DNA of 64,000 nucleotides from Manis javanica (Eukaryota; Chordata; Mammalia; Pholidota; Manidae). Shown here piece after piece: positions 50,760-62,249 of the stretch (position 1 is the stretch's first letter; every line of letters begins with the position of its first letter). The stretch lies in assembly GCF_040802235.1 (NCBI RefSeq), contig NC_133169.1, positions 46,569,034 to 46,633,033 of the forward strand, written 5' to 3'. The notes beneath the pieces are model-generated. The model made no database searches, was not told the origin of the DNA, and saw only the letters and a list, made by a program, of their open reading frames with translations. Position numbers and translations under genes: made by a program.

Positions 50760-52660
50760 ATTCGGGAATGGATGGCAAAGGGGGTGAACGGGATTTTGGA
50801 GGAAAGAGGACAGTAAGGTCAGGAGTCTGGAGGGAGAGAGAGTCTGTAAACTTTTGTAGGTTAAGAGATCTTTTAGGTGATGTGGGAACAGAATGGTAAG
50901 GGGCGCCTTGAATGTCAGTTGATGAGCTTCTTTCTGCAAGAGCTGTCTAGTGGCTAATGCCTGTAGGCAGGGGGCCCATCCCCAAACTGTGGGGTCTAAT
51001 TGCTTGGAGAGATAAGCTACTCTGGCAAAGGATGGGCCATAATATTGGCCTAGGACTCCTAGAGCTTGACTGGACCTCTCATGAATGTATAATGAGAAGG
51101 GTTTCAACAAATCAGGGAGATGGAGAGCTGGGGCTTCTACAAGGGCTCAATGGAGCTTAATGAAAGAGTGTCGGGGTGAGGAGGATAATGGTTCTTCAGG
51201 GGGGCCATTGTTGAGGTCGTATAGGCGTCTTGCTAACAGGGAGAGGTTAGGGATCCACGCTCTAAAATACCCAGCCAGGCTTAGAAAGAAAAGGATTTCT
51301 GTCTTGGTTTTGGGAATGGGCAGGTCAGAGAGGAGCCGTTTTCTGTCTAAGGTAATGGACTTTCTTTGTTGAGATAGGAGGAATCTGAGGTAAGTGACAG
51401 AAGGGAAAGAGATTTGAGCTTTGACGGAGGATACTCGGTAACTTCTGGAAGCTAGAATGTTAAGTAGGGAGGCAGTGTCAAGTTGAGACTGTTCCCATGA
51501 GGGACTGCAGAGTAGAAGATCATCCACGTATTGTAATAAGGTGGACTCGGAATGATCATGATTAAACTGTTTGAGGTCCTGAGCTAGGACCTGTCTAAAA
51601 ATATGGGGTCTATCTCGGAAGCCTTGTGGCAAAACTGTCTAAGTGAGTTGTTCAGAATGTTTTGTGTATGGGTCCGTCCAGGTGAAGATGAAAAAATCTT
51701 GGGAGCCGTTGTCTAGAGGGATAGAAAAATGGGTCATTGAGATCTAGGACTGAGAAGTGGGATGCTGAGGCAGGGATCTGTGATTAAAGGGTGTATGGAT
51801 TTGGAACTAAGGGATGGATAGGGACAACGGCCATGTTGATGAGGCGAAGGTCTTGGACGAGGCGGAAAGATCTGTTGGTTTTTTAACAGCTAATATGGGG
51901 GTATTGAATGGGGAGTGAGTGGGTCTGAGGTATTTTTTTGTTCTAAGAGATCTTGAATGATGGGTTGAAGGCCTATGAGGGCTGAAGTGGTTATCAGTAT
52001 TGGGCCTGACATATATACTGACAGGGGTCACATAATTTTATAGAAGCAGGAGGACATAGGGCCACAGAGCGGCTTGTAATGTCCCAAACTTTGGGATTTA
52101 CAGGGTGTATGAGGGCGGAACCAGAGCTTTCATTGGGTAGAGGGTGGTCGTCGGCTATGAGGGCCATCAGAATGGGAGTACTGGGGGCTGTGGGAGTGGA
52201 TATAGTTATGGAAACGTGGAGGAGAGAAAGGATGTCCCGTCCTAGTAAAGGGATAGGACACTGGGGCATAACCAGGAAGGAGTGGGAGAAAGGTATGGGA
52301 TTGTCTTGGATTGCGCATAAAAGGGGGGGGTTTAATGGGAAAATCTGTTTACCTCTTACCCCGACTATAGGAGTAATGGCTGGCGTGGTAGGGCCCCGGT
52401 ATTCTCGCAAGACTGAGAAGGTGGCTCCTGTATCTAGGAGGAAGGAGATGGGGCGACCGTCTACTGTTAAAGTAACCCTGGGCTCGTGTTTGGTGATGGA
52501 AATGGTTGGGCGAGAAGTCCCCGGGCCCTGTCAATCTTCTTCTGCCAACCCCACTACGGCGGGCTTAGGATGGGGATTGTTCGTCCAGCCTCCCCTTCAG
52601 GTGGTTAGTCAATCAAACCCCCAGTGGACCTTTTTGTGGCATCTGGGGCATGGGGTGGTA
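50760..52660 (-). pseudogene. pol: Proviral protease and truncated reverse transcriptase
   Basis: Protease: the DTGA active site (near 52421-52432) and LLGRDIL near 52230 lie in one open frame (52410-51994 and upstream). The reverse transcriptase is broken in 51640-51990. It is then open at 51632-51147 with LPQGFRD-type sequence, the catalytic YVDD at 51519-51530 and LFLSLAGYFRAWIPN. 51110-50800 carries the connection region (SSQALGVLGQYYGPS, AYLSKQLDPT). At about 50800 the RT/RNase H reading is replaced within 60 bases by the env start, so RNase H and integrase (about 1.5 kb or more) have been deleted. Confidence 0.85.
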
Positions 52661-52669
52661 GGAGATCTG

Positions 52670-54301
52670 GGGAAGGGGCACGCCCTTGACCAATGTCCCT
52701 CTTTTCCACACTTGAAACAAGCTCTTGGGGGGGGGGGGTTGTAGAGGGGCGCTCAGGTTGTGGTTTTATCAGCTGGGCCAACATTTGGAAATTGGCCTTA
52801 TCAGCCTTTTGTTACAGCCTTTTGTTTCTTTCTCCTCCTCCTGGTTATGGAAGACTTTAAAGGCTACTGTTAGGATCTCAGTCTGTGGGGTAGCGGAGCT
52901 CTGTTCTAACTTTTTGAGTTTAGCTTTAATGTTGGGGTAGCTTTGAGCTAGGTAGTATGTCATAGGGACCTGTCTTCCATCAGGCGTTTCTGGGTCAAGG
53001 CCGGTATACTGTAATAGGGCTTGAGTGAGTCTAAGAACTCGGAGGGGGTTTCATCTCTCTTTTGAATTATGTCTTGGAGCTTTTGAAAATTGACTACATT
53101 ACGAGCTGCCTTTTTCAGACCTGCTATTAAGCAGGAGGCAAAAATATCTCAAGAGTGGAGACCCATGGTGGTGTTATAATCCCCGTGTGGGTCTTGTTCG
53201 GGGACAGCAGTGGGGCCAGGGGAATAGGTGGGTTCAGTCCTGTGGGTTTTGGTAGCATGCATTTGGGCTAAGTCCCAAACTTGTCTACGCTCTTCAGGGA
53301 GTTGAGTATTGGCCAGGAGCATGAAAATGTCATTATGTGTGAGGCTGTAAGACTGGAGGGTCCACTGAAACTCCCTGATGGATGTTGTGGGATCAGTGGA
53401 AAAGGAACCTAGGCATTTCTCTAGTTGGGCTAAACCTCTCCTAAGGAGAAAGGCACATGAACGCACACGATGCCTTCGGATACTGCTACTTCCCGGAGGT
53501 GGGTGATAATTTTGGGAGGCCCTCGGGACCGGGTCTGAGGGGGACTGAAGGGTTCTGGCTCAGTCTGTGCGGGGTAAACAGGTGATGGGGGCAAAGCCGC
53601 GATAATTCTGGGAGGCGCTCGGGACCGAGTCTGAGGGGGCAAAGACAGAGGAGGCTCCTGGAACTTACTTAGAGGGGGGCTGAAAGGCTCAGGCTTGATC
53701 TGCGGGAGGGGGGAGGTGAGGGGGACGGAGGAAGAGGGGGTGAGGTGGGGGAGGAGATGGTGCGGGGGTGAAGGCAGCGGCAGCGGTAGAGGAAGGGGGA
53801 GGGGCTGTTGTAGGAGAAGAAGGGGAAGGGAGAGGATCGGAGGCTTCCGCGGGGAAAGAGGCAGCCGGGGTGGTGGAGGGTGGAAGCGTTGTAGGAGGGT
53901 GAGGGGCTGAAGGGGGAAGCCTGTATGGAGGAGGCTGCTCGGCTGGGTCAAAGGTAATCGAAGCGGGACTGGGTGTGTGGGGAGGGGAGGGAGATGGCTT
54001 GCAGGCTAGGAGAACTTGGGAGGGGGCGGGGGAAGAGGAGGCAGAAAGCTTTGATATAGGGAATCTCCTTCCATTTTTTCAGGCACTGGCAGTAGTTAAA
54101 AAGATCGCGAGTGATGTTAGGATCAAGAGTTCCCCCTGCAGGCCATTGGTTGTTATTGTCTAGGGGGTATGTCGGCCAATCTTGGGAGCAATATTTATGG
54201 AGAAGTTTTGGTTTTATATCAGGTGTCAGGGAGAGGGTAGCCAGATGCTAAAGCAGGCATTCAAGAGGTGAACTTTCAGGGAGGGATGAGGAGGCTCCCA
54301 T
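52670..54301 (-). pseudogene. gag: Proviral gag remnant
   Basis: Start ATG at 54301-54299 gives MGASSS (myristoylation type) but codon 18 is TAG (54248-54250). Matrix sequence follows with WPTYPLDN and WPAGGT near 54110-54180. A long proline-rich segment (53530-53950) is open in one frame. The capsid is open at 53466-53149 (GSFSTDPTTSIREFQW, LPEERRQVWDLA). A major-homology-like region lies in 52940-53140, and a nucleocapsid knuckle C-X2-C-X4-H-X4-C lies at 52678-52719. A 12-base C run (minus strand) just before the knuckle is a likely slippage site. Several frame changes are present. Confidence 0.82.
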
Positions 54302-54602
54302 GGCTAAAGGACAGAGAAGGAGACAAACAGGGGAAGACGAACGGAGATCCTAGGACTGGAAGCAGACCGCAAGGAGACAAAGGGCATCCCCAATGACTCT
54401 TGGTGGTCTGCGGAAACTCGTATACGAGTCGGAATTTCTTAGGAAGTGTGGGTCGTCACCCAGACTTCCCTAAGAAGGCAGTTTGCCGGAGTCACGAGAT
54501 ACCTAGCGCTAGGAATTTTCGGCAGACAGAACAGAGGAGGAGGATGGAACAGAGGAGGAGGGGGGTAAAGGGAGTGTTCTCATCAACAAAGGAGTCACCT
54601 CG

Positions 54603-54726
54603 TTTATGGCTGTTGGAAGAGGGGCCTGAGGGACTGCCGCAGCCGTGAAGGCCTGAGGCGGGGATTTATGGCTGTTGGAGGAGGTGTCTGAGGGTCTGCC
54701 GCAGCCGTGAAGGCCTGAGGTGGGGA
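54603..54726 (-). repeat. 62-bp tandem duplication in proviral leader
   Basis: Units 54603-54664 and 54665-54726 are head to tail, differing at only a handful of positions. They lie between primer site and gag, where packaging signals usually sit. Confidence 0.9.
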
Positions 54727-54944
54727 GAGTTCCCTCCTCATCCCCGAGCATCAGGGCATTGCCGGACAATCACGGTCAATGGCACTGCGATAGCTTGGGG
54801 AAGAGTGGCCCACTCCGGGGGGAAAACTTACCTAAAGGCCAGAGAGGAGTGGTGAGTGTGATGAGCCAGCGCCGGAAAAAGAGGACGAGGGCAAGCTGCT
54901 GCTGGTGTCGGGGGGAAGACAGGGCCAAGTTGGGGTGTCCCGTC

Positions 54945-54962
54945 TCCCGGGTTTCGACACCA
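54945..54962 (-). promoter_or_regulatory. Primer binding site, tRNA-Phe type
   Basis: On the minus strand TGGTGTCGAAACCCGGGA starts one base after the 5' LTR and matches the complement of the tRNA-Phe 3' end at 17 of 18 positions (T for C at position 6). Confidence 0.88.
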
Positions 54963-54963
54963 A

Positions 54964-55212
54964 TGAAAGGAAAGGAGCGACACACAGCAGCAATTCACCG
55001 GAGAATTTCGCTTTATTAGGGAAAGCTGCTGGGTTATATAGGAAGGGGCATGGGGTGATTGTGGTGTTACTTCTACGGGGCTGGTGGCTGTTGGCTAGGT
55101 GCTGGGATTGGGAGGGGGGTGAGAGGTGATTGGGCTTCAGGTGGCGCTGGTGGGAACTGTGGACCCCGAAGAGAAGCCGGAAGTTCGCCATCTTACTAGT
55201 GGGGGCCCTTCA
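54964..55212 (-). repeat. 5' LTR of intronic provirus
   Basis: 249 bases. On the minus strand TATATAA (55040-55034) is followed only 16 bases later by AATAAA (55017-55012), so the polyadenylation signal sits at or before the expected transcription start and the R region must be very short. Confidence 0.92.
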
Positions 55213-56558
55213 CCTGGAATGCTTCCCTCCGGGTCAGGTGTTTGCTGAGTTATATTCCCTGCTGGGTGAGGTCATTCTGGATCATCATACTCAAAATTAG
55301 GTGCCCTGCTTCTAACACTTGTGGCCACCCTTATCTTATTCTCATTCTTTTCAACATTCTGTATCCCCTTCCAGCATTTTGTGCATTTTGCATAACTTAA
55401 GTAAATATTTGCAACATGAAGCTATGGATTTGTGGGATTTTTGTTCCTATTGTGAAATATATCACAATGCTTAGAAGAGTGGCTGGCATATTAGTGTTTG
55501 TTGGATGGATTACTTAATTGTGTAATTCAGTAAAAAGAAAAGGGTATAGGAGGACAGTGGTTATGATAGCACAATGACTGCAATAATTAACAATTCATGC
55601 AGGCCCTGTGTATTAACCTGCACATGGCGACATGGATAAAGTCATTGGACAGGACTGCTAAGCTGGGTTTTCTTGTTCTGGGACAAAACTCTTTCCCTCT
55701 AAGTAGAAAAACCATGATTTGTTCCCAGTCTGCTTCATTAACTGGATTAGAAAAATTAAAAATATTGAATCTATACTGTTTTAAAAAACAACATAATCAG
55801 ACCACATAAGCTGATTTATGCCACCACGGTTATTCCTACATTAAAGAGAAATAACTGAACATTTTGTTTTATTGACTAATTTAATTATCAATTTGACAGA
55901 TAATATAATAAACCAAACCTCTTATTATTAGATACCCTTTCATATTGATGACTTTTTTCTGTTTTCAAGTACATTTCATTCAGCTCTCCGAATTCTTTCA
56001 CAGTATTTTATAAAGAAGGAAATGGAGATTCATTGGAATTAACAATGCTCATAGCATAGCTATTAAAAATGAAGTACACATTCCAGCCCATTGTTCTAAC
56101 AACTGTAGATTAAATGGGTGTCAATGACTGACATTCTTTAGGAAGAGTCACTAATACCCTAAAACCCTTCCTTCTGAGCACAGGGCTCCCCCCCCTATGG
56201 AGTTTGCCCTGACCATGGTATTCACTTCCGTCGGTACCTGCAGGGAAGTCACATGCACCCCTTTAGCATGCATGCCAGTAGAGCCAGTGCACAACTTTTT
56301 GTTACCTTGCCCTTTTGCACAGCTGTCAGCAACAGGATGGAGGGGAGTCTCTGTCTGCACAGGTCCCGTAGTTAGATGATTTGAAATAAAAGCCCCCACA
56401 ATCCAGTGGTGTTTTAATAACATGATTTAAAAATAAACCTCTGCTGACCTGGAAGCTTTCGACTTCTTCATTACCACAGCCTGACTGGTGCCGTAACAAA
56501 CTCCGGGTAACAGCCAGACCCAGGCATGGGGTTCCCAAGGGCCTAAGACACAACCTAC
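55213..56558 (-). other. TRIM58 last intron, 5' part
   Basis: Spacer with the donor GTAGGT at 56553-56558 at its start on the minus strand. No further exon or recognised repeat. Confidence 0.6.
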
Positions 56559-56659
56559 TTTGGAACTTCCTCAGCATCTCCCGCATCCCGGGGATGTGGC
56601 ACATTGTCTTCAGCTCCATGGGGACGGTCTCCAGGTCCAGATGCAGGACATCCTTACTT
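56559..56659 (-). CDS. TRIM58: TRIM58, penultimate coding exon (linker before PRY-SPRY)
   Basis: On the minus strand the sequence reads ETVPMELKTMCHIPGMREML and RKFQ, followed by the donor A|GTAGGT (56558-56553). The next exon continues into DVKLDP, as the human protein does (ENIPMELKTACCIPGRRELL, from memory). The exon ends one base into a codon and the terminal exon supplies two, so the phase fits. The 5' edge is uncertain: the acceptor TCTTCTCAG at 56660-56668 gives 101 bases starting with the one base needed for a phase-2 junction. It would remove about five codons compared with human, and the sequence upstream (LSVCALLRSK in the same frame, human-like GVRGVLSRSK) may be former exon. RING, B-box and coiled-coil exons are not in the window. 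Confidence 0.75.
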
Positions 56660-57085
56660 CTGAGAAGAGCACAGACCGACAGCTCTCAGTAGGGTCACCT
56701 GCCAACCTCCTCAGCATCTCCCAACCCATTCTCTGATTCAGAAAGTAAACATACCTCCTCAGGTCTTCTCTCACCCCTTGAAAGTGAAATAGAAACACAG
56801 CAGGCGTGAGACCTCTGAACGACTTCGGGCAGACTGGGGACAAACCATGAGCATCTCTCTAGGGAGGACTGGGAATCACTGACCATCAGGATAAAACTAT
56901 GGCCCAGATGAACGTCTCTTAGTAAGAGCCAAAAATAGGCTCATGATTCAAAGGGTTCCATGAACTTAAAATAATAGAATCAGTTTGTCTCTATTGGAAT
57001 TGAATAGGACTACACAACATTTAGGTTAATTCCTACGACATCTGTCAGTTTAATTTCTGAATTGGTAATTCTGACATTTGGATAT
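56660..57085 (-). other. TRIM58 intron
   Basis: A 14-base word of the neighbouring exon (GGAGATGCTGAGGA) recurs here on the minus strand near 56706-56722. No exon is certain. Confidence 0.45.
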
Positions 57086-57499
57086 TTTTTTAATTTTGGT
57101 ATCATTAATCTACAATTACAGAAAGAACATTATGTTTACTAGGTTCCCCCCTTCACCAAGTCCCCCCCACATACATGTTCACAGCCACTGTCCATCTGCG
57201 TAGTAAGATGCTATAAAATCACTACTTGTCTTCTCTGTGTTGCGCAGCCCTCCCCGTGCCCAACGTGCACTATATATGCTAATCGCAATGCCCTCTTTAT
57301 TTTTCCCTGCCCTTATCCCTCCCTTCCCACCCATCGTCCCCAGTCCCTTTCCTTTGGTAACTACTAGTCCATTCTTGGGTTCTGTGATACTGCTGCTGTT
57401 TTGTTCCTTCAGTTTTCCTTTGTTCTTATACTCTACATATGAGTGAAATCATTTGGTACTTGTCCTTCTCTGCTGGCTTATTTCACTGAGCATAATATC

Positions 57500-60400
57500 C
57501 CCTAGCTCCATCCATGTTGTTGCAAATGGTAGGATCTGATTTTTCTTAAGGCTGTGTAATATTCCATTGTGTATATGTGCCACATCTTCTTTATCCATTC
57601 ACCTATTGATGGACATTTAGGTTGCTTCCATATCTTGGCTATTGTAAACAGTGCAGTGATAAACATAGGAGGGCATCTGTCTTTTTCAAACTGGAGTGCT
57701 GCATTCTTAGGGTAAATTTCTAGAAGTGGAATTCCTGGGTCAAATAGTATTTCTATTTTAAGCATTCTGAGGAACCTCCATCCTGATTTCCACAATGGTT
57801 GAACAAGTTTACATTCCCACCAGCAGTATAGGAGCGTTCCCCTTTGTCCACAACCTTGCCAACATTTGTTGTTATTTGTCTTTTCGATGATGGCGATCCT
57901 TACTGGTGTGAGGTGATATCTCATTGTGGTTTTAATTTGCATTTATTTGATGATTAGCAATGTGGAGCATCTTTTCATGTGCCTGTTGGCCATCTGGATT
58001 TCTTCTTTAGAGAACTGTCTATTCAGCTCCTCTGCCCATTTCTTAATTGGATTATTTGCTTTTTGTTTGTTAAGGCATGTGAGCTCTTTATATATTTTGG
58101 ATGTCAATTCTTTATTGGATCTGTCATTTATGAATATGTTCTCCCATACTGTATGATAACTTTTTGTTCTATTGATGGTGTCCTTTGCTGCACAGAAACT
58201 TTTTAGCTTGATATAGTCCCACTTGTTCATTTTTGTGTTTGTTTCCCTTGCCTGGGGAGATATGTTCATGAAGGAGTCACTCATGTTTATGTCCATGAGA
58301 TGTTTGCCTATGTTTTCTTCTAAGAGTTTTATGGTTTCATGACTTACATTCAGGACTGATCCATTTGGAGATTACTTTTGGGCAAGGGGTTAGACAGCGA
58401 TCCAGTTTCATTCTCTTACATGTAGCTGTCCAGTTTTGCCAGCACCATCTGTTAAAGAGACTGTCATTTCCCCATTGTATGTCCATTGCTCCTTTATCAA
58501 ATATTAATTGGCCATATATGTTTGGGTTAATGTCTGGAGTCTCTATTCTGTTCCACTGGTCTGTGGCTCTGTTCTTGTGCCAGTACCAAATTGTCTTGAT
58601 TACTGTGGCTTTGTAGTAGAGATTGAAGTTGGGGAGCGAGATCCCCCCCTAACTTTATTCTTCATTCTCAGGATTGTGTTGGCTATTCGAGGTTCTTAAT
58701 GGTTCCATATGAATTTTTGAACTATTTGTTCCAGTTCATTGAAGAATGCTGTAGGTAATTTGATAGGGATTGCATCGAATCTGTATATTGCTTTGGGCAG
58801 GATGGCCATTTTGATGATATTAATTCTTCCTAGCCAGGAGCATGGGATAAGTTTCCATTTGTTAGTGACCTCTTTAATTTCTCTTAGGAGTATCTTGTAG
58901 TCTTCACAATATAGGTCTTTCACTTCCTTTATTCTTCATTTCATTCTTTTTGATGTTATTGTGAATGGAATTGTTTTCCTGATTTCTCTTTCTATTAGTT
59001 CATTGTTAGTGCATAGGAAAGCTACAGATTTCTGTGTGTTAATTTTGTATCCTGCAACTTTGCTGAATTCCGATATTAGTTCTAGTAGTTTTGCAGTGGA
59101 GTGTTTAGGGTTTTTTATGTACAATATCATGTTATCTGCAAATAGTGAGAGTTTGACTTCTTCTTTACCAATCTGGATTCCTTGTATTTCTATGTTTTGT
59201 CTGATTGCCATGGCTAGGACCCCCAGTACCATATTGAGTAACAGTGGGGAGAGTGGCATGCCTGTCTTGTTCCGTATCTCAGAGGAAAAGTTTTCAGCCT
59301 CTCGCAGTTCAGTATGATGTGAGCTGTAGGTTTATCATATATGGCCTTTATGATGTTGAGGTGTTTTCCCTCTATGCCCATTTTCTTGAGAGTTTTTATC
59401 ATGAATGGCTGTTGAATTTTGTCAAATGCTTTTTCAGCATCTATAGAGATGATTATGTGGTTTTTGTCCTTCTTTTTGTTGATGTGGTGGATTGTGTTGA
59501 TGGATTTTGAATGTTGTACCATCCTTGCATCCCTGGGATGAATCCCACTTGGTCATGGTGTATTATCATTTTGATGTATTTTTGAATTCGGTTTGCTAAT
59601 ATTTTGTTGAGTATTTTTGCATCTACGTTCATCAGGGATATTGGTCTGTAGTTTTCGTTTTTGGTGGGGTCTTTGGGTGGTTTTGGTATTACGGTGATGT
59701 GGGCTTCATAGAATGAGATTGGGAGTATTCTGTCCCCTTGTATTTTTTGGAAAACTTTAAGGAGAATGGGTATTATGTCTTCTCTGTATGTCTGGTAAAA
59801 TTCCAAGGTAAATCCATCTGGCCAGGGGGTTTTGTTCTTGGGTAGTTTTTTGATTACCGCTTCAATGTCATTGCTGGTAATTGGTCTGTCTAGATTTTCT
59901 GTTTCTTTCTGGGTCAGTCTTGGAAGGTTGTATTTCTCTATGAAGTTGTCCATTTCTCCTAGGTTTCCCAGCTTGTTAGCATATAGGTTTTCATAGTACT
60001 CTCTAATAATTCTTTGTATTTCTGTGGGGTCCGTCATGATTTTTCCTTTCTCATTTTTTATTCTGTTGATTTGTGTTGACTATCTTTTCCTCTTAATAAG
60101 TCTGTCTAGAGGCTGATATATTTTGTTTATTTTCTCAAAGAACCAGTTCTTTGTTTCATTGACTTTTGCTATTGTTTTATTCTTCTCAATTTTATTTATT
60201 TCTTCTCTGATCTTTATTATGTCTCTCCATCTGCTGACCTTAGGCCTCATTTGTTCTTCTTTTTCCAATTTCAATAATTGTGACATTAGACCATTCATTT
60301 GGGATTGTTCTTCCTTCTTTTAATATGCCTGGATTGCTATATACTTTCCTCTTAAGACTGCTTTTGCTGTATCCCACAGTAGTTGGGGCTTTGTGATGTT

Positions 60401-61257
60401 GTTGTTTGTTTCCATATATTGCTGGATCTCCATTTTGATTTGGTCATTGATCCATAGATTATTTAGGAGCATGTTGTTAAGCCTCCATGTGTTTGTGAGT
60501 CCTTTTGCTTTCTTTGTACAATTTATTTCTAGTTTTATTCCTTTGTGGACGGAAAAGTTGGTTGGTAGGATTTCAATCTTTTGGAATTTATTGAGGCTCT
60601 TTTTGTGGGCTAGTATGTGGTCTATTCTGGAGAATGTTCCATGTGCACTTGAGAAGAATGTGTATCCTGTTGCTTTGGATGTAGAGTTCTGTAGATGTCT
60701 ATTAGGTCCATCTGTTCTAATGTGTTGCTCATTGCCGCTGTGTCCTTACTTATTTTCTTTTTGGTGGATCTGTCCTTTGGGATGAGTGGTGTGTTGAATT
60801 CTCCCAAAATGAATGCATTGCATTCTACTTCCTCCTTTAATTCTGTTAGTATTTGTTTTACATATGTTGATGCTCCTGTATTCAGTGCATATATATTTAT
60901 AATGGTTATATCCTCTTGTTGGACTGAGCCCTTTATCATTATGTAATGTCCTTCTTTATCGTTTGTTACTTTCTTTATTTTGAAATCTATTTTTTCTGAT
61001 ACCAGAATTGCAACACCTGCTTTCTTCTCTCTGTTGTTTGCATGAAATATCTTTTTCCTTCCCTTGACTTTAAGTCTGTGCATGTCTTTGGGTTTGAGAT
61101 GAGTCTCTTGGAAGCAGCATATGGATGGATCTTGCTTTTTTATCCATTTTATTACTCTGTGTCTTTTGATTGGTGCATTCAGTTCATTTACATTTAGGGT
61201 GATTATTGAAATGTATGTAGTTATTGCCATTGCAGGATTTAAGTTTTTGGTTACCAA
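57500..61257 (-). pseudogene. L1 ORF2p, disrupted
   Basis: Start at 61257 (MVTKNLNPAM). Endonuclease with QETHL but with LGEFNTPL where the family has LGDFN, so a catalytic Asp is changed to Glu. Frame is lost near 60625. The reverse transcriptase spans 60298-58936 in several frames, with [10 protein letters not shown] in place of FADD (D to N at the second catalytic Asp, near 59140). The C-terminus runs 58923-57502, with the knuckle C-X3-C-X7-Y-X4-C in which the His is replaced by Tyr. With both catalytic sites altered, this copy would be inactive even without its frameshifts. Confidence 0.9.
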
Positions 61258-61425
61258 AGGTTCAGGGTTAGCTTCTTTACTATCTTACTGTCTAACTTCA
61301 CTTGCTTATTGAGCTATTATAAACACGGTCTGATGATTCTTTATTTCTCTCCCTTCTTATTCTTCCTCCTTTCTTCTTCATATGTTGGGTATTTTGTTCT
61401 GTGCTCTTTTTAAGAGTGCTCCCGT

Positions 61426-62240
61426 CTAGAGCAGTCCCTGTAAGATTCCCTGTAGAGGTAGATTGTGGGAGGCAAATTCCTTCAACTTTTGTTTGTCTGG
61501 GAATTGTTTAATTCCTCCTTCATATTTAAATGATATTCGTGCTGGATACAGTAGTCTTTTTTCGAGGCCCTTCTATTTCATTGCATTAAGTATATCATGC
61601 CATTCTCTTCTGACCTGTAGGGTTTCTGTTGAGATGTTTAATGATAGCCTGATGGGTTTTCCTTTGTAGGTGACCTTTTTTTACTCTCTGGCTGCCTTTA
61701 ATACTTTGTCCTTGTCTTTGATCTTTGCCATTTTAATTATTATGTGTCTTGATGTTGCCCTCCTTGGATCTCTTGTCATGGGAGTTCTGTGTACCTCTGT
61801 GGTCTGAGAGGCCATTTCCTCCCCTAGTTTTGGAAGTTTTCAGCAGTTATTTCTTCAAAGACACTTTCTATCCCTTTTTCTCTCTCTTCTTCTTCTGGTA
61901 CCCCTATAATGCAGATATTGTTCCATTTTGATTTGTCCCTCAGCTCTCTTAGAATTCTTTCATTCCTGGAGATCCTTTTGTCTCCCTCTGCATCAGCTTC
62001 TCTGCATTCCTGTTCTCTGTTTTCTAGTCCATTAATGGTCTCTTGCATCTCAACCATTCTGTTTTGAAGTCCTTCCAGAGATTGTTTTATTTCTGTATTC
62101 TCTGTCCTTAGTTCTTGCATATTTCTCTGCAAGTCCATCAGCATGGTTTTGACCTTTGTTTCGAATTATTGTTCAGTAAGACTGGTTAAATCTATCTCCC
62201 TAGGTTCCTTCTCAGGTGAAGATGTAGAAGATATTGAAGC
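61426..62240 (-). pseudogene. L1 ORF1p, disrupted
   Basis: The coiled-coil segment (MQELRTENTEIKQSLEGLQN, 62144 downward) and the beginning of the RRM (NNICIIGVPEEEE) are open to 61824; the C-terminal domain continues in other frames to a TAG at 61428-61426. A TAA near 62170 interrupts the N-terminal part, so the true start is upstream and not certain. Confidence 0.85.
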
Positions 62241-62249
62241 TGTCTGGGT

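Larger units (their letters stand above)
48531..55217 (-). mobile_element. Class I (gamma-like) endogenous provirus in TRIM58 intron, sense orientation
   Basis: LTRs at 48536-48776 and 54964-55212, ends TG...CA, are flanked by a shared CCTGG (48531-48535, 55213-55217). On the minus strand the order is 5' LTR, tRNA-Phe-type primer site, leader with a tandem repeat, gag, protease, reverse transcriptase, env, polypurine tract and 3' LTR. Most of RNase H and all of integrase are missing. The LTRs differ by about ten substitutions, one indel of about 8 bases and a one-base indel, so the insertion is of moderate age. The provirus has the same direction as TRIM58. The primer site and gag/env style place it near the ERV-F/H group (inference). 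Confidence 0.93.

Noticed and set aside
52079..52744. Plus-strand open frame of 221 codons in the provirus
   Set aside because: Antisense to the protease and gag end. The DTGA and cysteine-knuckle motifs on the minus strand show the true coding strand.
56763..56784. Possible 22-base TRIM mini-exon between AAG and GTATG
   Set aside because: The expected mini-exon in this gene family is 23 bases, and the short match to AG/GT signals can occur by chance.
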